Part shown: piece by piece, positions 47,962-61,100 of the stretch | How positions within the stretch are numbered: position 1 is the first letter of the stretch | Layout of the letters: each line of letters starts with the position of its first letter | DNA from: Hydractinia symbiolongicarpus | Taxonomy: Eukaryota; Cnidaria; Hydrozoa; Anthoathecata; Hydractiniidae | Reading direction: 5' to 3' | Assembly (NCBI RefSeq): GCF_029227915.1 | Contig: NC_079887.1 | Location: forward strand, 25,543,650 to 25,607,649 | Length of the DNA stretch: 64,000 bases | Notes under the pieces: model-generated | Databases searched by the model: none | What the model saw: the letters and a program-made list of their open reading frames with translations, nothing else | What the model was told of the DNA's origin: nothing | Program-made: the position numbers and the translations under genes

Positions 47962-50518
47962 TTGAAAAATCGTTCGGGAAATCAGTTTGCTCCCTGGGTA
48001 CCTTCTTTATATACATTCAACTATACGGGCCAAGCCCGGATTTACGGAAAATCGCGGGTTTTCGTTTGCCGGCGATTAAAACTCCTTCATTAAGCGTCTC
48101 ATTAAAAATGAAATAATTTTTGAAAACTACAAGTCTCATTCGTTATAGTGGTGCAGAAATAATTTGAAAAATCGTTCGGGAAATCAGTTTACTCCCTGGG
48201 TACCTTCTTTATATACATTCAACTATATGGGCCAAGCCCGGGATTTACGAGAAATCGCGGGTTTTCGTTTGCCGGCGATTAAAACTCTTTTATTAAGCGT
48301 CTTATTAAAAATGAAAACATTTTTGAAAACTACAAGTCTCATTCGTTCTAGTGGTGCAGAAATAATTTGAAAAATCGTTCGGGAAATCAGTTTACTCCCT
48401 GGGTACTTTCTTTAGATACATTCAACTATACGGGCCAAGCCCAGGATTTACGGGAAATCGCGGGTTTTCGTTTGCCGGCGATTAAACTTCTTTTATTCAG
48501 CGTTTCATCAAAAATGAAAACACTTTTGAAAACTACAAGTCTCATGCGTTTTAGTGGTGACAAAATAATTTAAAAAATCGTTTGGGAAATGAGTTTACTC
48601 CCTGGGTACTTTCTTTGTATACTTTTGACTATACGGGCCAAGCCCGGGATTTACGGGAAATCGTGGGTTTTCGTTTGCCGGCGATAAAACTTCTTTTATT
48701 CAGCGTCTCATCAAAAATGAAAACATTTTTGAAAACTACAAGTCTTATGCGTTTTAGCGGTGAAAAAATAATTTAAAAAATCGTTCTGGAAATGAGTTTA
48801 CTCACAGGGTACTTTCTTTGTATACATTCGACTATACGGGCCAAGCCCGGGATTTACGGGAAATCGCGGGTTTTCGTTTGTCGGCGATTAAACCTCTTTC
48901 ATTAAGCGTCTCATTAAAAATGAAAACATTTTTAAAAAACTGCAAGTCTCATTCGTTCTAGTGGTGCAGAAATAATTTGAAAAATCGTTCGGGAAATTAG
49001 TTTACTCCCTGGGTACTTTCTTTAGATACATTCAACTATACGGGCCAAGCCCGGGATTTACGGGAAACCACGTGTTTTCGTTTGCCGGCGATTAAACTTC
49101 TTTTATTCAGCGTCTCATCAAAAATGGAAACATTTTTGAAATCTACAGGTCTCATGCGTTTTAGTGGTGAAAAGATAATTTAAGAAATCGTTCTAGAAAT
49201 GAGTTTACTCACAGCGTACTTTATTTGTAAACATTCGACTATACGGGACAAGCCGGGATTTAAGGAAATCGTGGTATTTCGTTTGCCGGCGATTAAACCT
49301 CTTTCATTAAGCGTCTCATTAAAAATGAAAACATTTTTGGAAACTACAAGTCTCATTCGTTATAGTGGTGCAGAAATAATTTGAAAAATCGTTCGGGAAA
49401 TCAGTTTGCTCCCTGGGTACCTTCTTTATATACATTCAACTATACGGGCCAAGCCCGGGATTTACGGGAAATCGCAGGTTTTCGTTTGCCGGCGATTAAA
49501 ACTCCTTCATTAAGCGTCTCATTAAAAATGAAAACATTTTTGAAAACTACAAGTCTCATTCGTTCTAGTGGTGCAGAAATAATTTGAAAAATCGTTCGGG
49601 AAATCAGTTTACTCCCTGGGTACTTTCTTTAGATACATTCAACTATACGGGCCAAGCCCAGGATTTACGGGAAATCGCGGGTTTTCGTTTGCCGGCGATT
49701 AAACTTCTTTTATTCAGCGTCTCATCAAAAATGAAAACACTTTTGAAAACTACAAGTCTCATGCGTTTTAGTGGTGACAAAATAATTTAAAAAATCGTTT
49801 GGGAAATGAGTTTACTCCCTGGGTACTTTCTTTGTATACTTTTGACTATACGGGCCAAGCCCGGGATTTACGGGAAATCGTGGGTTTTCGTTTGCCGGCG
49901 ATAAAACTTCTTTTATTCAGCGTCTCATCAAAAATGAAAACATTTTTGAAAACTACAAGTCTTATGCGTTTTAGTGGTGAAAAAATAATTTAAAAAATCG
50001 TTCTGGAAATGAGTTTACTCACAGGGTACTTTCTTTGTATACATTCGACTATACGGGCCAAGCCCGGGATTTACGGGAAATCGCGGGTTTTCGTTTGTCG
50101 GCGATTAAACCTCTTTCATTAAGCGTCTCATTAAAAATGAAAACATTTTTGAAAACTACAAGTCTCATTCGTTCTAGTGGTGCAGAAATAATTTGAAAAA
50201 TCGTTCGGGAAATTAGTTTACTCCCTGGGTACTTTCTTTAGATACATTCAACTATACGGGCCAAGCCCGGGATTTACGGGAAACCGCGTGTTTTCGTTTG
50301 CCGGCGATTAAACTTCTTTTATTCAGCGTCTCATCAAAAATGAAAACATTTTTGGAAACTACAAGTCTCATTCGTTATAGTGGTGCAGAAATAATTTGAA
50401 AAATCGTTCGGGAAATCAGTTTACTCCCTGGGTACCTTCTTTATATACATTCAACTATACGGGCCAAGCCCGGGATTTACGGGAAATCGCGGGTTTTCGT
50501 TTGCCGGCGATTAAACTT
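47962..50518 (+). repeat. Four-monomer cassette (third occurrence) with a 6-mer repeat (1,217 bp)
   Basis: The cassette order TTTGCTCCC, ATATGGGCC, GTGACAAAATAATTT, TTTGGGAAATGAG starts at 47,962. The last two units recur at 49,584 and 49,799, 1,217 bp after 48,367 and 48,582. The second 6-mer is cut short at about 50,330, where a TTAGTTTAC unit changes to a TTTTTGGAAAC/ATTCGTTATAG end, and the next unit (50,396) joins a GGGTACC front to a GTGACAAAATAATTT end. Confidence 0.78.
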
Positions 50519-51939
50519 CTTTTATTCAGCGTCTCATCAAAAATGAAAACACTTTTGAAAACTACAAGTCTCATGCGTTTTAGTGGTGACAAAATAATTT
50601 AAAAAATCGTTTGGGAAATGAGTTTACTCCCTGGGTACTTTCTTTGTATACTTTTGACTATACGGGCCAAGCCTGGGATTTACGGGAAATCGTGGGTTTT
50701 CGTTTGCCGGCGATTAAACTTCTTTTATTCAGCGTCTCATCAAAAATGAAAACATTTTTGAAAACTACAAGTCTTATGCGTTTTAGTGGTGAAAAAATAA
50801 TTTAAAAAATCGTTCTGGAAATGAGTTTACTCACAGGGTACTTTCTTTGTATACATTCGACTATACGGGCCAAGCCCGTGATTTACGGGAAATCGCGGGT
50901 TTTCATTTGCCGGGGATTAAGCCCCTTTCATTAAGCGTCTCATCAAAAATGAAAACATTTGTGAAAACTACAAGTCTCATGCGTTTTAGTGGAGAAAAAA
51001 TAATTTAAAAAATCGTTCGGGAAATGAGTTTACTCCCTGGGTACTTTCTTTGTATCCATTCGACTATACGGGCCAAGCCCGGGATTTACGGGAAATCGCG
51101 GGTTTTCGTTTGTCGGCGATTAAACCTCTTTCATTAAGCGTCTCATCAAAAATGAAAACATTTTTGAAAACTACAAGTCTCATTCGTTCTAGTGGTGCAG
51201 AAATAATTTGAAAAATCGTTCGGGAAATTAGTTTACTCCCTGGGTACTTTCTTTAGATACATTCAACTATACGGGCCAAGCCCCGGGATTTACGGGAAAC
51301 CGCGGGTTTTCGTTTGCCGGCGATTAAACTCCTTTTATTCAGCGTCTCATCAAAAATGAAAACGTTTTTAAAAACTACAAGTCTCATGCGTTTTAGTGGT
51401 GAAAAGATAATTTAAAAAATCGTTCTAGAAATGAGTTTACTCACAGGGTACTTTCTTTGTAAACATTAGACTATACGGGACAAGCCCGGGATTTAAGGAA
51501 ATCGTGGTATTTCGTTTGCCGGCGATTAAACCTCTTTCATTAAGCGTCTCATTAAAAATGAAAACATTTTTGGAAACTACAAGTCTCATTCGTTATAGTG
51601 GTGCAGAAATAATTTGAAAAATCGTTCGGGAAATCAGTTTACTCCCTGGGTACCTTCTTTATATACATTCAACTATACGGGCCAAGCCCGGGATTTACGG
51701 GAAATGGCGGGTTTTTGTTTGCCGGCGATTAAACCTCTTTCATTAGGCGTCTCATCAAAAATGAAAACATTTTTAAAAACTACAAGTCTCATTCGTTCTA
51801 GTGGTGCAGAAATAATTTGAAAAATCGTTCGGGAAATTAGTTTACTTCCTGGGTACTTTCTTTAGATACATTCAACTATACGGGCCAAGCCCGGGATTTA
51901 CGGGAAACCGCGGGCTTTCGTTTGCCGGCGATTAAACTC
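50519..51939 (+). repeat. 7-mer higher-order repeat, copy 1 (1,421 bp)
   Basis: Exact offset of 1,421 bp with shared private markers: CGGGGATTAAGCCCC (about 50,912 and 52,333), AAGCCCCGGGATT with one extra C (about 51,280 and 52,701), AAAACGTTTTT (about 51,360 and 52,781) and AACATTAGACTAT (about 51,464 and 52,885). Only about two or three single-base differences are visible. Confidence 0.87.
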
Positions 51940-53360
51940 CTTTTATTCAGCGTCTCATCAAAAATGAAAACACTTTTGAAAACTACAAGTCTCATGCGTT
52001 TTAGTGGTGACAAAATAATTTAAAAAATCGTTTGGGAAATGAGTTTACTCCCTGGGTACTTTCTTTGTATACTTTTGACTATACGGGCCAAGCCTGGGAT
52101 TTACGGGAAATCGTGGGTTTTCGTTTGCCGGCGATTAAACTTCTTTTATTCAGCGTCTCATCAAAAATGAAAACATTTTTGAAAACTACAAGTCTTATGC
52201 GTTTTAGTGGTGAAAAAATAATTTAAAAAATCGTTCTGGAAATGAGTTTACTCACAGGGTACTTTCTTTGTATACATTCGACTATACGGGCCAAGCCCGT
52301 GATTTACGGGAAATCGCGGGTTTTCATTTGCCGGGGATTAAGCCCCTTTCATTAAGCGTCTCATCAAAAATGAAAACATTTGTGAAAACTACAAGTCTCA
52401 TGCGTTTTAGTGGAGAAAAAATAATTTAAAAAATCGTTCGGGAAATGAGTTTACTCCCTGGGTACTTTCTTTGTATCCATTCGACTATACGGGCCAAGCC
52501 CGGGATTTACGGGAAATCGCGGGTTTTCGTTTGTCGGCGATTAAACCTCTTTCATTAAGCGTCTCATCAAAAATGAAAACATTTTTGAAAACTACAAGTC
52601 TCATTCGTTCTAGTGGTGCAGAAATAATTTGAAAAATCGTTCGGGAAATTAGTTTACTCCCTGGGTACTTTCTTTAGATACATTCAACTATACGGGCCAA
52701 GCCCCGGGATTTACGGGAAACCGCGGGTTTTCGTTTGCCGGCGATTAAACTCCTTTTATTCAGCGTCTCATCAAAAATGAAAACGTTTTTGAAAACTACA
52801 AGTCTCATGCGTTTTAGTGGTGAAAAGATAATTTAAAAAATCGTTCTAGAAATGAGTTTACTCACAGGGTACTTTCTTTGTAAACATTAGACTATACGGG
52901 ACAAGCCCGGGATTTAAGGAAATCGTGGTATTTCGTTTGCCGGCGATTAAACCTCTTTCATTAAGCGTCTCATTAAAAATGAAAACATTTTTGGAAACTA
53001 CAAGTCTCATTCGTTATAGTGGTGCAGAAATAATTTGAAAAATCGTTCGGGAAATCAGTTTACTCCCTGGGTACCTTCTTTATATACATTCAACTATACG
53101 GGCCAAGCCCGGGATTTACGGGAAATCGCGGGTTTTTGTTTGCCGGCGATTAAACCTCTTTCATTAGGCGTCTCATCAAAAATGAAAACATTTTTAAAAA
53201 CTACAAGTCTCATTCGTTCTAGTGGTGCAGAAATAATTTGAAAAATCGTTCGGGAAATTAGTTTACTTCCTGGGTACTTTCTTTAGATACATTCAACTAT
53301 ACGGGCCAAGCCCGGGATTTACGGGAAACCGCGGGCTTTCGTTTGCCGGCGATTAAACTC
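51940..53360 (+). repeat. 7-mer higher-order repeat, copy 2 (1,421 bp)
   Basis: Tandem copy of the preceding block. The join near 51,940 is in the TTAAACTCCTTTTATTCAG segment, where a TTAG/GGGCTTTCG unit acquires the ACACTTTTG/GTGACAAAATAATTT end. The AACATTAGACTAT marker appears once more at about 53,493, so exchange continued into the next unit pair. Confidence 0.87.
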
Positions 53361-53845
53361 CTTTTATTCAGCGTCTCATCAAAAATGAAAACATTTTTGA
53401 AAACTACAAGTCTCATGCGTTTTAGTGGTGAAAAGATAATTTAAAAAATCGTTCTAGAAATGAGTTTACTCACAGGGTACTTTCTTTGTAAACATTAGAC
53501 TATACGGGACAAGCCCGGGATTTAAGGAAATCGTGGTATTTCGTTTGCCGGCGATTAAACCTCTTTCATTAAGCGTCTCATTAAAAATGAAAACATTTTT
53601 GGAAACTACAAGTCTCATTCGTTATAGTGGTGCAGAAATAATTTGAAAAATCGTTCGGGAAATCAGTTTACTCCCTGGGTACCTTCTTTATATACATTCA
53701 ACTATACGGGCCAAGCCCGGGATTTACGGGAAATCGCGGGTTTTTGTTTGCCGGCGAATAAGCTTCTTTTATTCAGCGTCTCATCAAAAATGAAAACATT
53801 TTTGAAAACTACAAGTCTCATTTGTTCTAGTGGTGCAGAAATAAT
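53361..53845 (+). repeat. Linker of satellite monomers between HOR blocks
   Basis: Contains the remainder of a TTAG unit, a TTCTAGAAATG unit with AACATTAGAC, and an AATAAGCTTC unit. It is ordinary satellite with no other feature. Confidence 0.75.
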
Positions 53846-56800
53846 TTGAAAAATTGTTACGGAAATCAGTTTACTCCCTGGGTACTTTCTTTAGATACAT
53901 TCAACTATACGGGCCAAGCCCGGGATTTACGGGAATTCGCGGGTTTTCGTTTGTCGGCGATTAAACTTCTTTTATTCAGCGTCTCATCAAAAATGAAAAC
54001 ACTTCTGAAAACTACAAGTCTCATGCGTTTTAGTGGTGACAAAATAATTTAAAAAATCGTTTGGGAAATGAGTTTACTCCCTGGGTACTTTCTTTGTATA
54101 CTTTTGACTATACGGGCCAAGCCCGGGATTTAGGGAAATCGTGGTATTTCGTTTGCCGGCGATTAAACCTCTTTCATTAAGCATCTCATTAAAAATGAAA
54201 ACATTTTTGGAAACTACAAGTCTCATTCTTTATAGTGGTGCAGAAATAACTTGAAATATCGTTCGGGAAATCAGTTTACTCCCTGGGTACTTTCTTTAGA
54301 TACATTCAACTATACGGGCCAAGCCCGGGATTTACGGGAAATCGCGGTTTTTCGTTTGCCGGCGATTAAACTTCTTTTATTCAGCGTCTCATCCAAAATG
54401 AAAACACTTTTGAAAACTACAAGTCTCATGCGTTTTAGTGGTGACAAAATAAACTAAAAAATCGTTTGGGAAATGAGTTTACTCCCTGGGTACTTTCTTT
54501 GTATACTTTTGACTATACGGGCCAAGCCCGGGATTTACAGGAAATGGTGGGTTTTCGTTTGCCGGCGATTAAACTTCTTTTATTCAGCGTCTCATCAAAA
54601 ATGAAAACATTTTTGAAAACTACAAGCCTTATGCGTTTTAGTGGTGAAAAAATAATTTAAAAAATCGTTCTGGAAATGAGTTTACTCCCTGGGAACTTTC
54701 TTTGTATCCATTCGACTATACGGGCCAAGCCCGGGATTTACGGGAAATCGCGGGTTTTCGTTTGTCTGCGATTAAACCTCTTTCATTAAGCGTCTCATCA
54801 AAAATGAAAACAATTTTGAAAACTACAAGTCTCATTCGTTCTAGTGGTGCAGAAATAATTTGAAAAATCGTTCGGGAAATTAGTTTACTCCCTGGGTACT
54901 TTCTTTAGATACATTCAACTATACGGGCCAAGCCTGGGATTTACGGGAAACCGCGGGTTTTTGTTTGCCGGCGATTAAACTCCTTTTATTCAGCGTCTCA
55001 TCAAAAATGAAAACATTTTTGAAAACTACAAGTCTCATGCGTTTTAGTGGTGAAAAGATAATTTAAAAAATCGTTCTAGAAATGAGTTTACTCACAGGGT
55101 ACTTTCTTTGTGAACATTCGACTATACGGGACAAGCCCGGGATTTAAGGAAATCGTGGTATTTCGTTTGCCGGCGATTAAACCTCTTTCATTAAGCGTCT
55201 CATTAAAAATGAAAACATTTTTGGAAACTACAAGTCTCATTCGTTATAGTGGTGCAGAAATGATTTGAAAAATCGTTCGGGAAATCAGTTTACTCCCTGG
55301 GTACCTTCTTTATATACATTCAACTATACGGGCCAAGCCCGGGATTTACGGGAAATCGCGGTTTTTTGTTTGCCGGCGAATAAGCTTCTTTTATTCAGCG
55401 TCTCATCAAAAATGAAAACATTTTTGAAAACTACAAGTCTCATTTGTTCTAGTGGTGCAGAAATAATTTGAAAAATCGTTCGGGAAATGAGTTTACTCAC
55501 AGGGTACTTTCTTTGTATACATTCGACTATACGGGCCAAGCCCGTGATTTACGGGAAATCGCGGGTTTTCATTTGCCGGCGATTAAACCCCTTTCATTAA
55601 GCGTCTCATCAAAAATGAAATCATTTGTGAAAACTACAAGTCTCATGCGTTTTAGTGGAGAAAAAATAATTTAAAAAATCGTTCGGGAAATGAGTTTACT
55701 CCCTGGGTACTTTCTTTATATCCATTCGACTATACGGGCCAAGCCCGGGATTTACGGGAAATCGCGGGTTTTTGTTTGTCGGCGATTAAACCTCTTTCAT
55801 TAAACGTCTCATCAAAAATGAAAACATTTTTGAAAACTACAAGTCTCATTCGTTCTAGTGGTGCAGAAATAATTTGAAAAATCGTTCGGGAAATTAGTTT
55901 ACTCCCTGGGTACTTTCTTTAGATACATTCAACTATACGGGCCAAGCCCGGGATTTACGGGAAACCGCGGGTTTTTGTTTGCCGGCGATTAAACTCCTTT
56001 TATTCAGCGTCTCATCAAAAATGAAAACATTTTTGAAAACTACAAGTCTCATGCGTTTTAGTGGTGAAAAGATAATTTAAAAAATCGTTCTAGAAATGAG
56101 TTTACTCACAGGGTACTTTCTTTGTAAACATTCGACTATACGGGACAAGCCCGGGATTTAAGGAAATCGTGGTATTTCGTTTGCCGGCGATTAAACCTCT
56201 TTCATTAAGCGTCTCATTAAAAATGAAAACATTTTTGGAAACTACAAGTCTCATTCGTTATAGTGGTGCAGAAATGATTTGAAAAATCGTTCGGGAAATC
56301 AGTTTACTCCCTGGGTACCTTCTTTATATACATTCAACTATACGGGCCAAGCCCGGGATTTACGGGAAATCGCGGTTTTTTGTTTGCCGGCGAATAAGCT
56401 TCTTTTATTCAGCGTCTCATCAAAAATGAAAACATTTTTGAAAACTACAAATCTCATTTGTTCTAGTGGTGCAGAAATAATTTGAAAAATCGTTCGGGAA
56501 ATGAGTTTACTCACAGGGTACTTTCTTTGTATACATTCGACTATACGGGCCAAGCCCGTGATTTACGGGAAATCGCGGGTTTTCATTTGCCGGCGATTAA
56601 ACCCCTTTCATTAAGCGTCTCATCAAAAATGAAATCATTTGTGAAAACTACAAGTCTCATGCGTTTTAGTGGAGAAAAAATAATTTAAAAAATCGTTCGG
56701 GAAATGAGTTTACTCCCTGGGTACTTTCTTTGTATCCATTCGACTATACGGGCCAAGCCCGGGATTTACGGGAAATCGCGGGTTTTCGTTTGTCGGCGAT

Positions 56801-58102
56801 TAAACCTCTTTCATTAAACGTCTCATCAAAAATGAAAACATTTTTGAAAACTACAAGTCTCATTCGTTCTAGTGGTGCAGAAATAATTTGAAAAATCGTT
56901 CGGGAAATTAGTTTACTCCCTGGGTACTTTCTTTAGATACATTCAACTATACGGGCCAAGCCCGGGATTTACGGGAAACCGCGGGTTTTTGTTTGCCGGC
57001 GATTAAACTCCTTTTATTCAGCGTCTCATCAAAAATGAAAACATTTTTGAAAACTACAAGTCTCATGCGTTTTAGTGGTGAAAAGATAATTTAAAAAATC
57101 GTTCTAGAAATGAGTTTACTCACAGGGTACTTTCTTTGTAAACATTCGACTATACGGGACAATCCCGGGATTTAAGGAAATCGTGGTATTTCGTTTGCCG
57201 GCGATTAAACCTCTTTCATTAAGCGTCTCATTAAAAATGAAAACATTTTTGGAAACTACAAGTCTCATTCGTTATAGTGGTGCCGAAATGATTTGAAAAA
57301 TCGTTCGGGAAATCAGTTTACTCCCTGGGTACCTTCTTTATATACATTCAACTATACGGGCCAAGCCCGGGATTTACGGGAAATCGCGGGTTTTTGTTTG
57401 CCGGCGAATAACTTCTTTTATTCAGCGTCTCATCAAAAATGAAAACATTTTTGAAAACTACAAGTCTCATTTGTTCTAGTGGTGCAGAAATAATTTGAAA
57501 AATCGTTCGGGAAATCAGTTTACTCCCTGGGTACTTTCTTTAGATACATTCAACTATACGGGCCAAGCCCGGGATTTACGGGAACTCGCGGGTTTTCGTT
57601 TGTCGGCGATTAAACTTCTTTTATTCAGCGTCTCATCAAAAATGAAAACATTTTTGGAAACTACAAGTCTCATTCGTTATAGTGGTGCAGAAATAATTTG
57701 AAAAATCGTTCGGGAAATTAGTTTACTCCCTGGGTACTTTCTTTAGATACATTCAACTATACGGGCCAAGCCTGGGATTTACGGGAAACCGCGGGTTTTT
57801 GTTTGCCGGCGATTAAACTCCTTTTATTCAGCGTCTCATCAAAAATGAAAACATTTTTGAAAACTACAAGTCTCATGCGTTTTAGTGGTGAAAAGATAAT
57901 TTAAAAAATCGTTCTAGAAATGAGTTTACTCACAGGGTACTTTCTTTGTAAACATTCGACTATACGGGACAAGCCCGGGATTTAAGGAAATCGTGGTATT
58001 TCGTTTGCCGGCGATTAAACCTCTTTCATTAAGCGTCTCATTAAAAATGAAAACATTTTTGGAAACTACAAGTCTCATTTGTTCTGTTGGTGCAGAAATA
58101 AT
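53846..58102 (+). repeat. 20/21-mer super-repeat, copy 1 (4,257 bp, 21 monomers)
   Basis: Starts at an AAATTGTTACGG unit with GGAATTCGCGGG and proceeds through TTTGGGAAATG, AACTTGAAATATCG, ATAAACTAAAAAATCG and CTGGGAAC/GTATCC units, then a 5-mer present twice plus four of its five units. The same order recurs from 58,103 and 62,158. This copy has one 4-mer and an extra 5-mer relative to copy 2. Confidence 0.83.
54663..57494 (+). repeat. 5-mer (1,014 bp) expansion inside super-repeat copy 1
   Basis: Class order: GTATCCATTCGAC, TTAG/AAACCGCGGGTTTTTG, TTCTAGAAATG, GGGTACC with AATAAGCTTC, and ACAGGG/CGTGATTT with GAAATCATTTGTG. Copies start at about 54,663, 55,677 and 56,691, the third lacking the last unit. 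Copies 1 and 2 share the CGCGGTTTTTTG variant. In the second super-repeat this 5-mer is followed directly by its partial copy, so one full 5-mer was gained here or lost there. Confidence 0.82.
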
Positions 58103-61100
58103 TTGAAAAATTGTTCCGGAAATCAGTTTACTCCCTGGGTACTTTCTTTGGATACATTCAACTATACGGGCCAAGCCCGGGATTTACAGGAACTCGCGGG
58201 TTTTCGTTTGTCGGCGATTAAACTTCTTTTATTCAGCGTCTCATCAAAAATGAAAACACTTCTGAAAACTACAAGTCTCATGCGTTTTAGTGATGACAAA
58301 ATAATTTAAAAAATCGTTTGGGAAATGAGTTTACTCCCTGGGTACTTTCTTTGTATACTTTTGACTATACGGGCCAAGCCCGGGATTTAGGGAAATCGTG
58401 GTATTTCGTTTGCCGGCGATTAAACCTCTTTCATTAAGCGTCTCATTAAAAATGAAAACATTTTTGAAAACTACAAGTCTCATTCGTTATAGTGGTGCAG
58501 AAATAACTTGAAATATCGTTCGGGAAATCAGTTTACTCCCTGGGTACTTTCTTTAGATACATTCAACTATACGGGCCAAGCCCGGGATTTACGGGAAATC
58601 GCGGTTTTTCGTTTGCCGGCGATTAAACTTCTTTTATTCAGCGTCTCATCCAAAATGAAAACACTTTTGAAAACTACAAGTCTCAGGCGTTTTAGTGGTG
58701 ACAAAATAAACTAAAAAATCGTTTGGGAAATGAGTTTACTCCCTGGGTACTTTCTTTGTATACTTTTGACTATACGGGCCAAGCCCGGGATTTACAGGAA
58801 ATGGTGGGTTTTCGTTTGCCGGCAATTAAACTTCTTTTATTCAGCGTCTCATCAAAAATGAAAACATTTTTGAAAACTACAAGCCTTATGCGTTTTAGTG
58901 GTGGAAAAATAATTTAAAAAATCGTTCTGGAAATGAGTTTACTCCCTGGGAACTTTCTTTGTATCCATTCGACTATACGGGCCAAGCCCGGGATTTACAG
59001 GAACTCGCGGGTTTTCGTTTGTCGGCGATTAAACTTCTTTTATTCAGCGTCTCATCAAAAATGAAAACACTTCTGAAAACTACAAGTCTCATGCGTTTTA
59101 GTGATGACAAAATAATTTAAAAAATCGTTTGGGAAATGAGTTTACTCCCTGGGTACTTTCTTTGTATACTTTTGACTATACGGGCCAAGCCCGGGATTTA
59201 GGGAAATCGTGGTATTTCGTTTGCCGGCGATTAAACCTCTTTCATTAAGCGTCTCATTAAAAATGAAAACATTTTTGAAAACTACAAGTCTCATTCGTTA
59301 TAGTGGTGCAGAAATAACTTGAAATATCGTTCGGGAAATCAGTTTACTCCCTGGGTACTTTCTTTAGATACATTCAACTATACGGGCCAAGCCCGGGATT
59401 TACGGGAAATCGCGGTTTTTCGTTTGCCGGCGATTAAACTTCTTTTATTCAGCGTCTCATCCAAAATGAAAACACTTTTGAAAACTACAAGTCTCAGGCG
59501 TTTTAGTGGTGACAAAATAAACTAAAAAATCGTTTGGGAAATGAGTTTACTCCCTGGGTACTTTCTTTGTATACTTTTGACTATACGGGCCAAGCCCGGG
59601 ATTTACAGGAAATGGTGGGTTTTCGTTTGCCGGCGATTAAACTTCTTTTATTCAGCGTCTCATCAAAAATGAAAACATTTTTGAAAACTACAAGCCTTAT
59701 GCGTTTTAGTGGTGGAAAAATAATTTAAAAAATCGTTCTGGAAATGAGTTTACTCCCTGGGAACTTTCTTTGTATCCATTCGACTATACGGGCCAAGCCC
59801 GGGATTTACGGGAAATCGCGGGTTTTCGTTTGTCTGCGATTAAACCTCTTTCATTAAGCGTCTCATCAAAAATGAAAACAATTTTGAAAACTACAAGTCT
59901 CATTCGTTCTAGTGGTGCAGAAATAATTTGAAAAATCGTTCGGGAAATTAGTTTACTCCCTGGGTACTTTCTTTAGATACATTCAACTATACGGGCCAAG
60001 CCTGGGATTTACGGGAAACCGCGGGTTTTTGTTTGCCGGCGATTAAACTCCTTTTATTCAGCGTCTCATCAAAAATGAAAACATTTTTGAAAACTACAAG
60101 TCTCATGCGTTTTAGTGGTGAAAAGATAATTTAAAAAATCGTTCTAGAAATGAGTTTACTCACAGGGTACTTTCTTTGTAAACATTCGACTATACGGGAC
60201 AAGCCCGGGATTTAAGGAAATCGTGGTATTTCGTTTGCCGGCGATTAAACCTCTTTCATTAAGCGTCTCATTAAAAATGAAAACATTTTTGGAAACTACA
60301 AGTCTCATTCGTTATAGTGGTGCAGAAATGATTTGAAAAATCGTTCGGGAAATCAGTTTACTCCCTGGGTACCTTCTTTATATACATTCAACTATACGGG
60401 CCAAGCCCGGGATTTACGGGAAATCGCGGTTTTTTGTTTGCCGGCGAATAAGCTTCTTTTATTCAGCGTCTCATCAAAAATGAAAACATTTTTGAAAACT
60501 ACAAGTCTCATTTGTTCTAGTGGTGCAGAAATAATTTGAAAAATCGTTCGGGAAATGAGTTTACTCACAGGGTACTTTCTTTGTATACATTCGACTATAC
60601 GGGCCAAGCCCGTGATTTACGGGAAATCGCGGGTTTTCATTTGCCGGCGATTAAACCCCTTTCATTAAGCGTCTCATCAAAAATGAAATCATTTGTGAAA
60701 ACTACAAGTCTCATGCGTTTTAGTGGAGAAAAAATAATTTAAAAAATCGTTCGGGAAATGAGTTTACTCCCTGGGTACTTTCTTTGTATCCATTCGACTA
60801 TACGGGCCAAGCCCGGGATTTACGGGAAATCGCGGGTTTTCGTTTGTCGGCGATTAAACCTCTTTCATTAAACGTCTCATCAAAAATGAAAACATTTTTG
60901 AAAACTACAAGTCTCATTCATTCTAGTGGTGCAGAAATAATTTGAAAAATCGTTCGGGAAATTAGTTTACTCCCTGGGTACTTTCTTTAGCTACATTCAA
61001 CTATGCGGGCCAAGCCCGGGATTTACGGGAAACCGCGGGTTTTTGTTTGCCGGCGATTAAACTCCTTTTATTCAGCGTCTCATCAAAAATGAAAACATTT

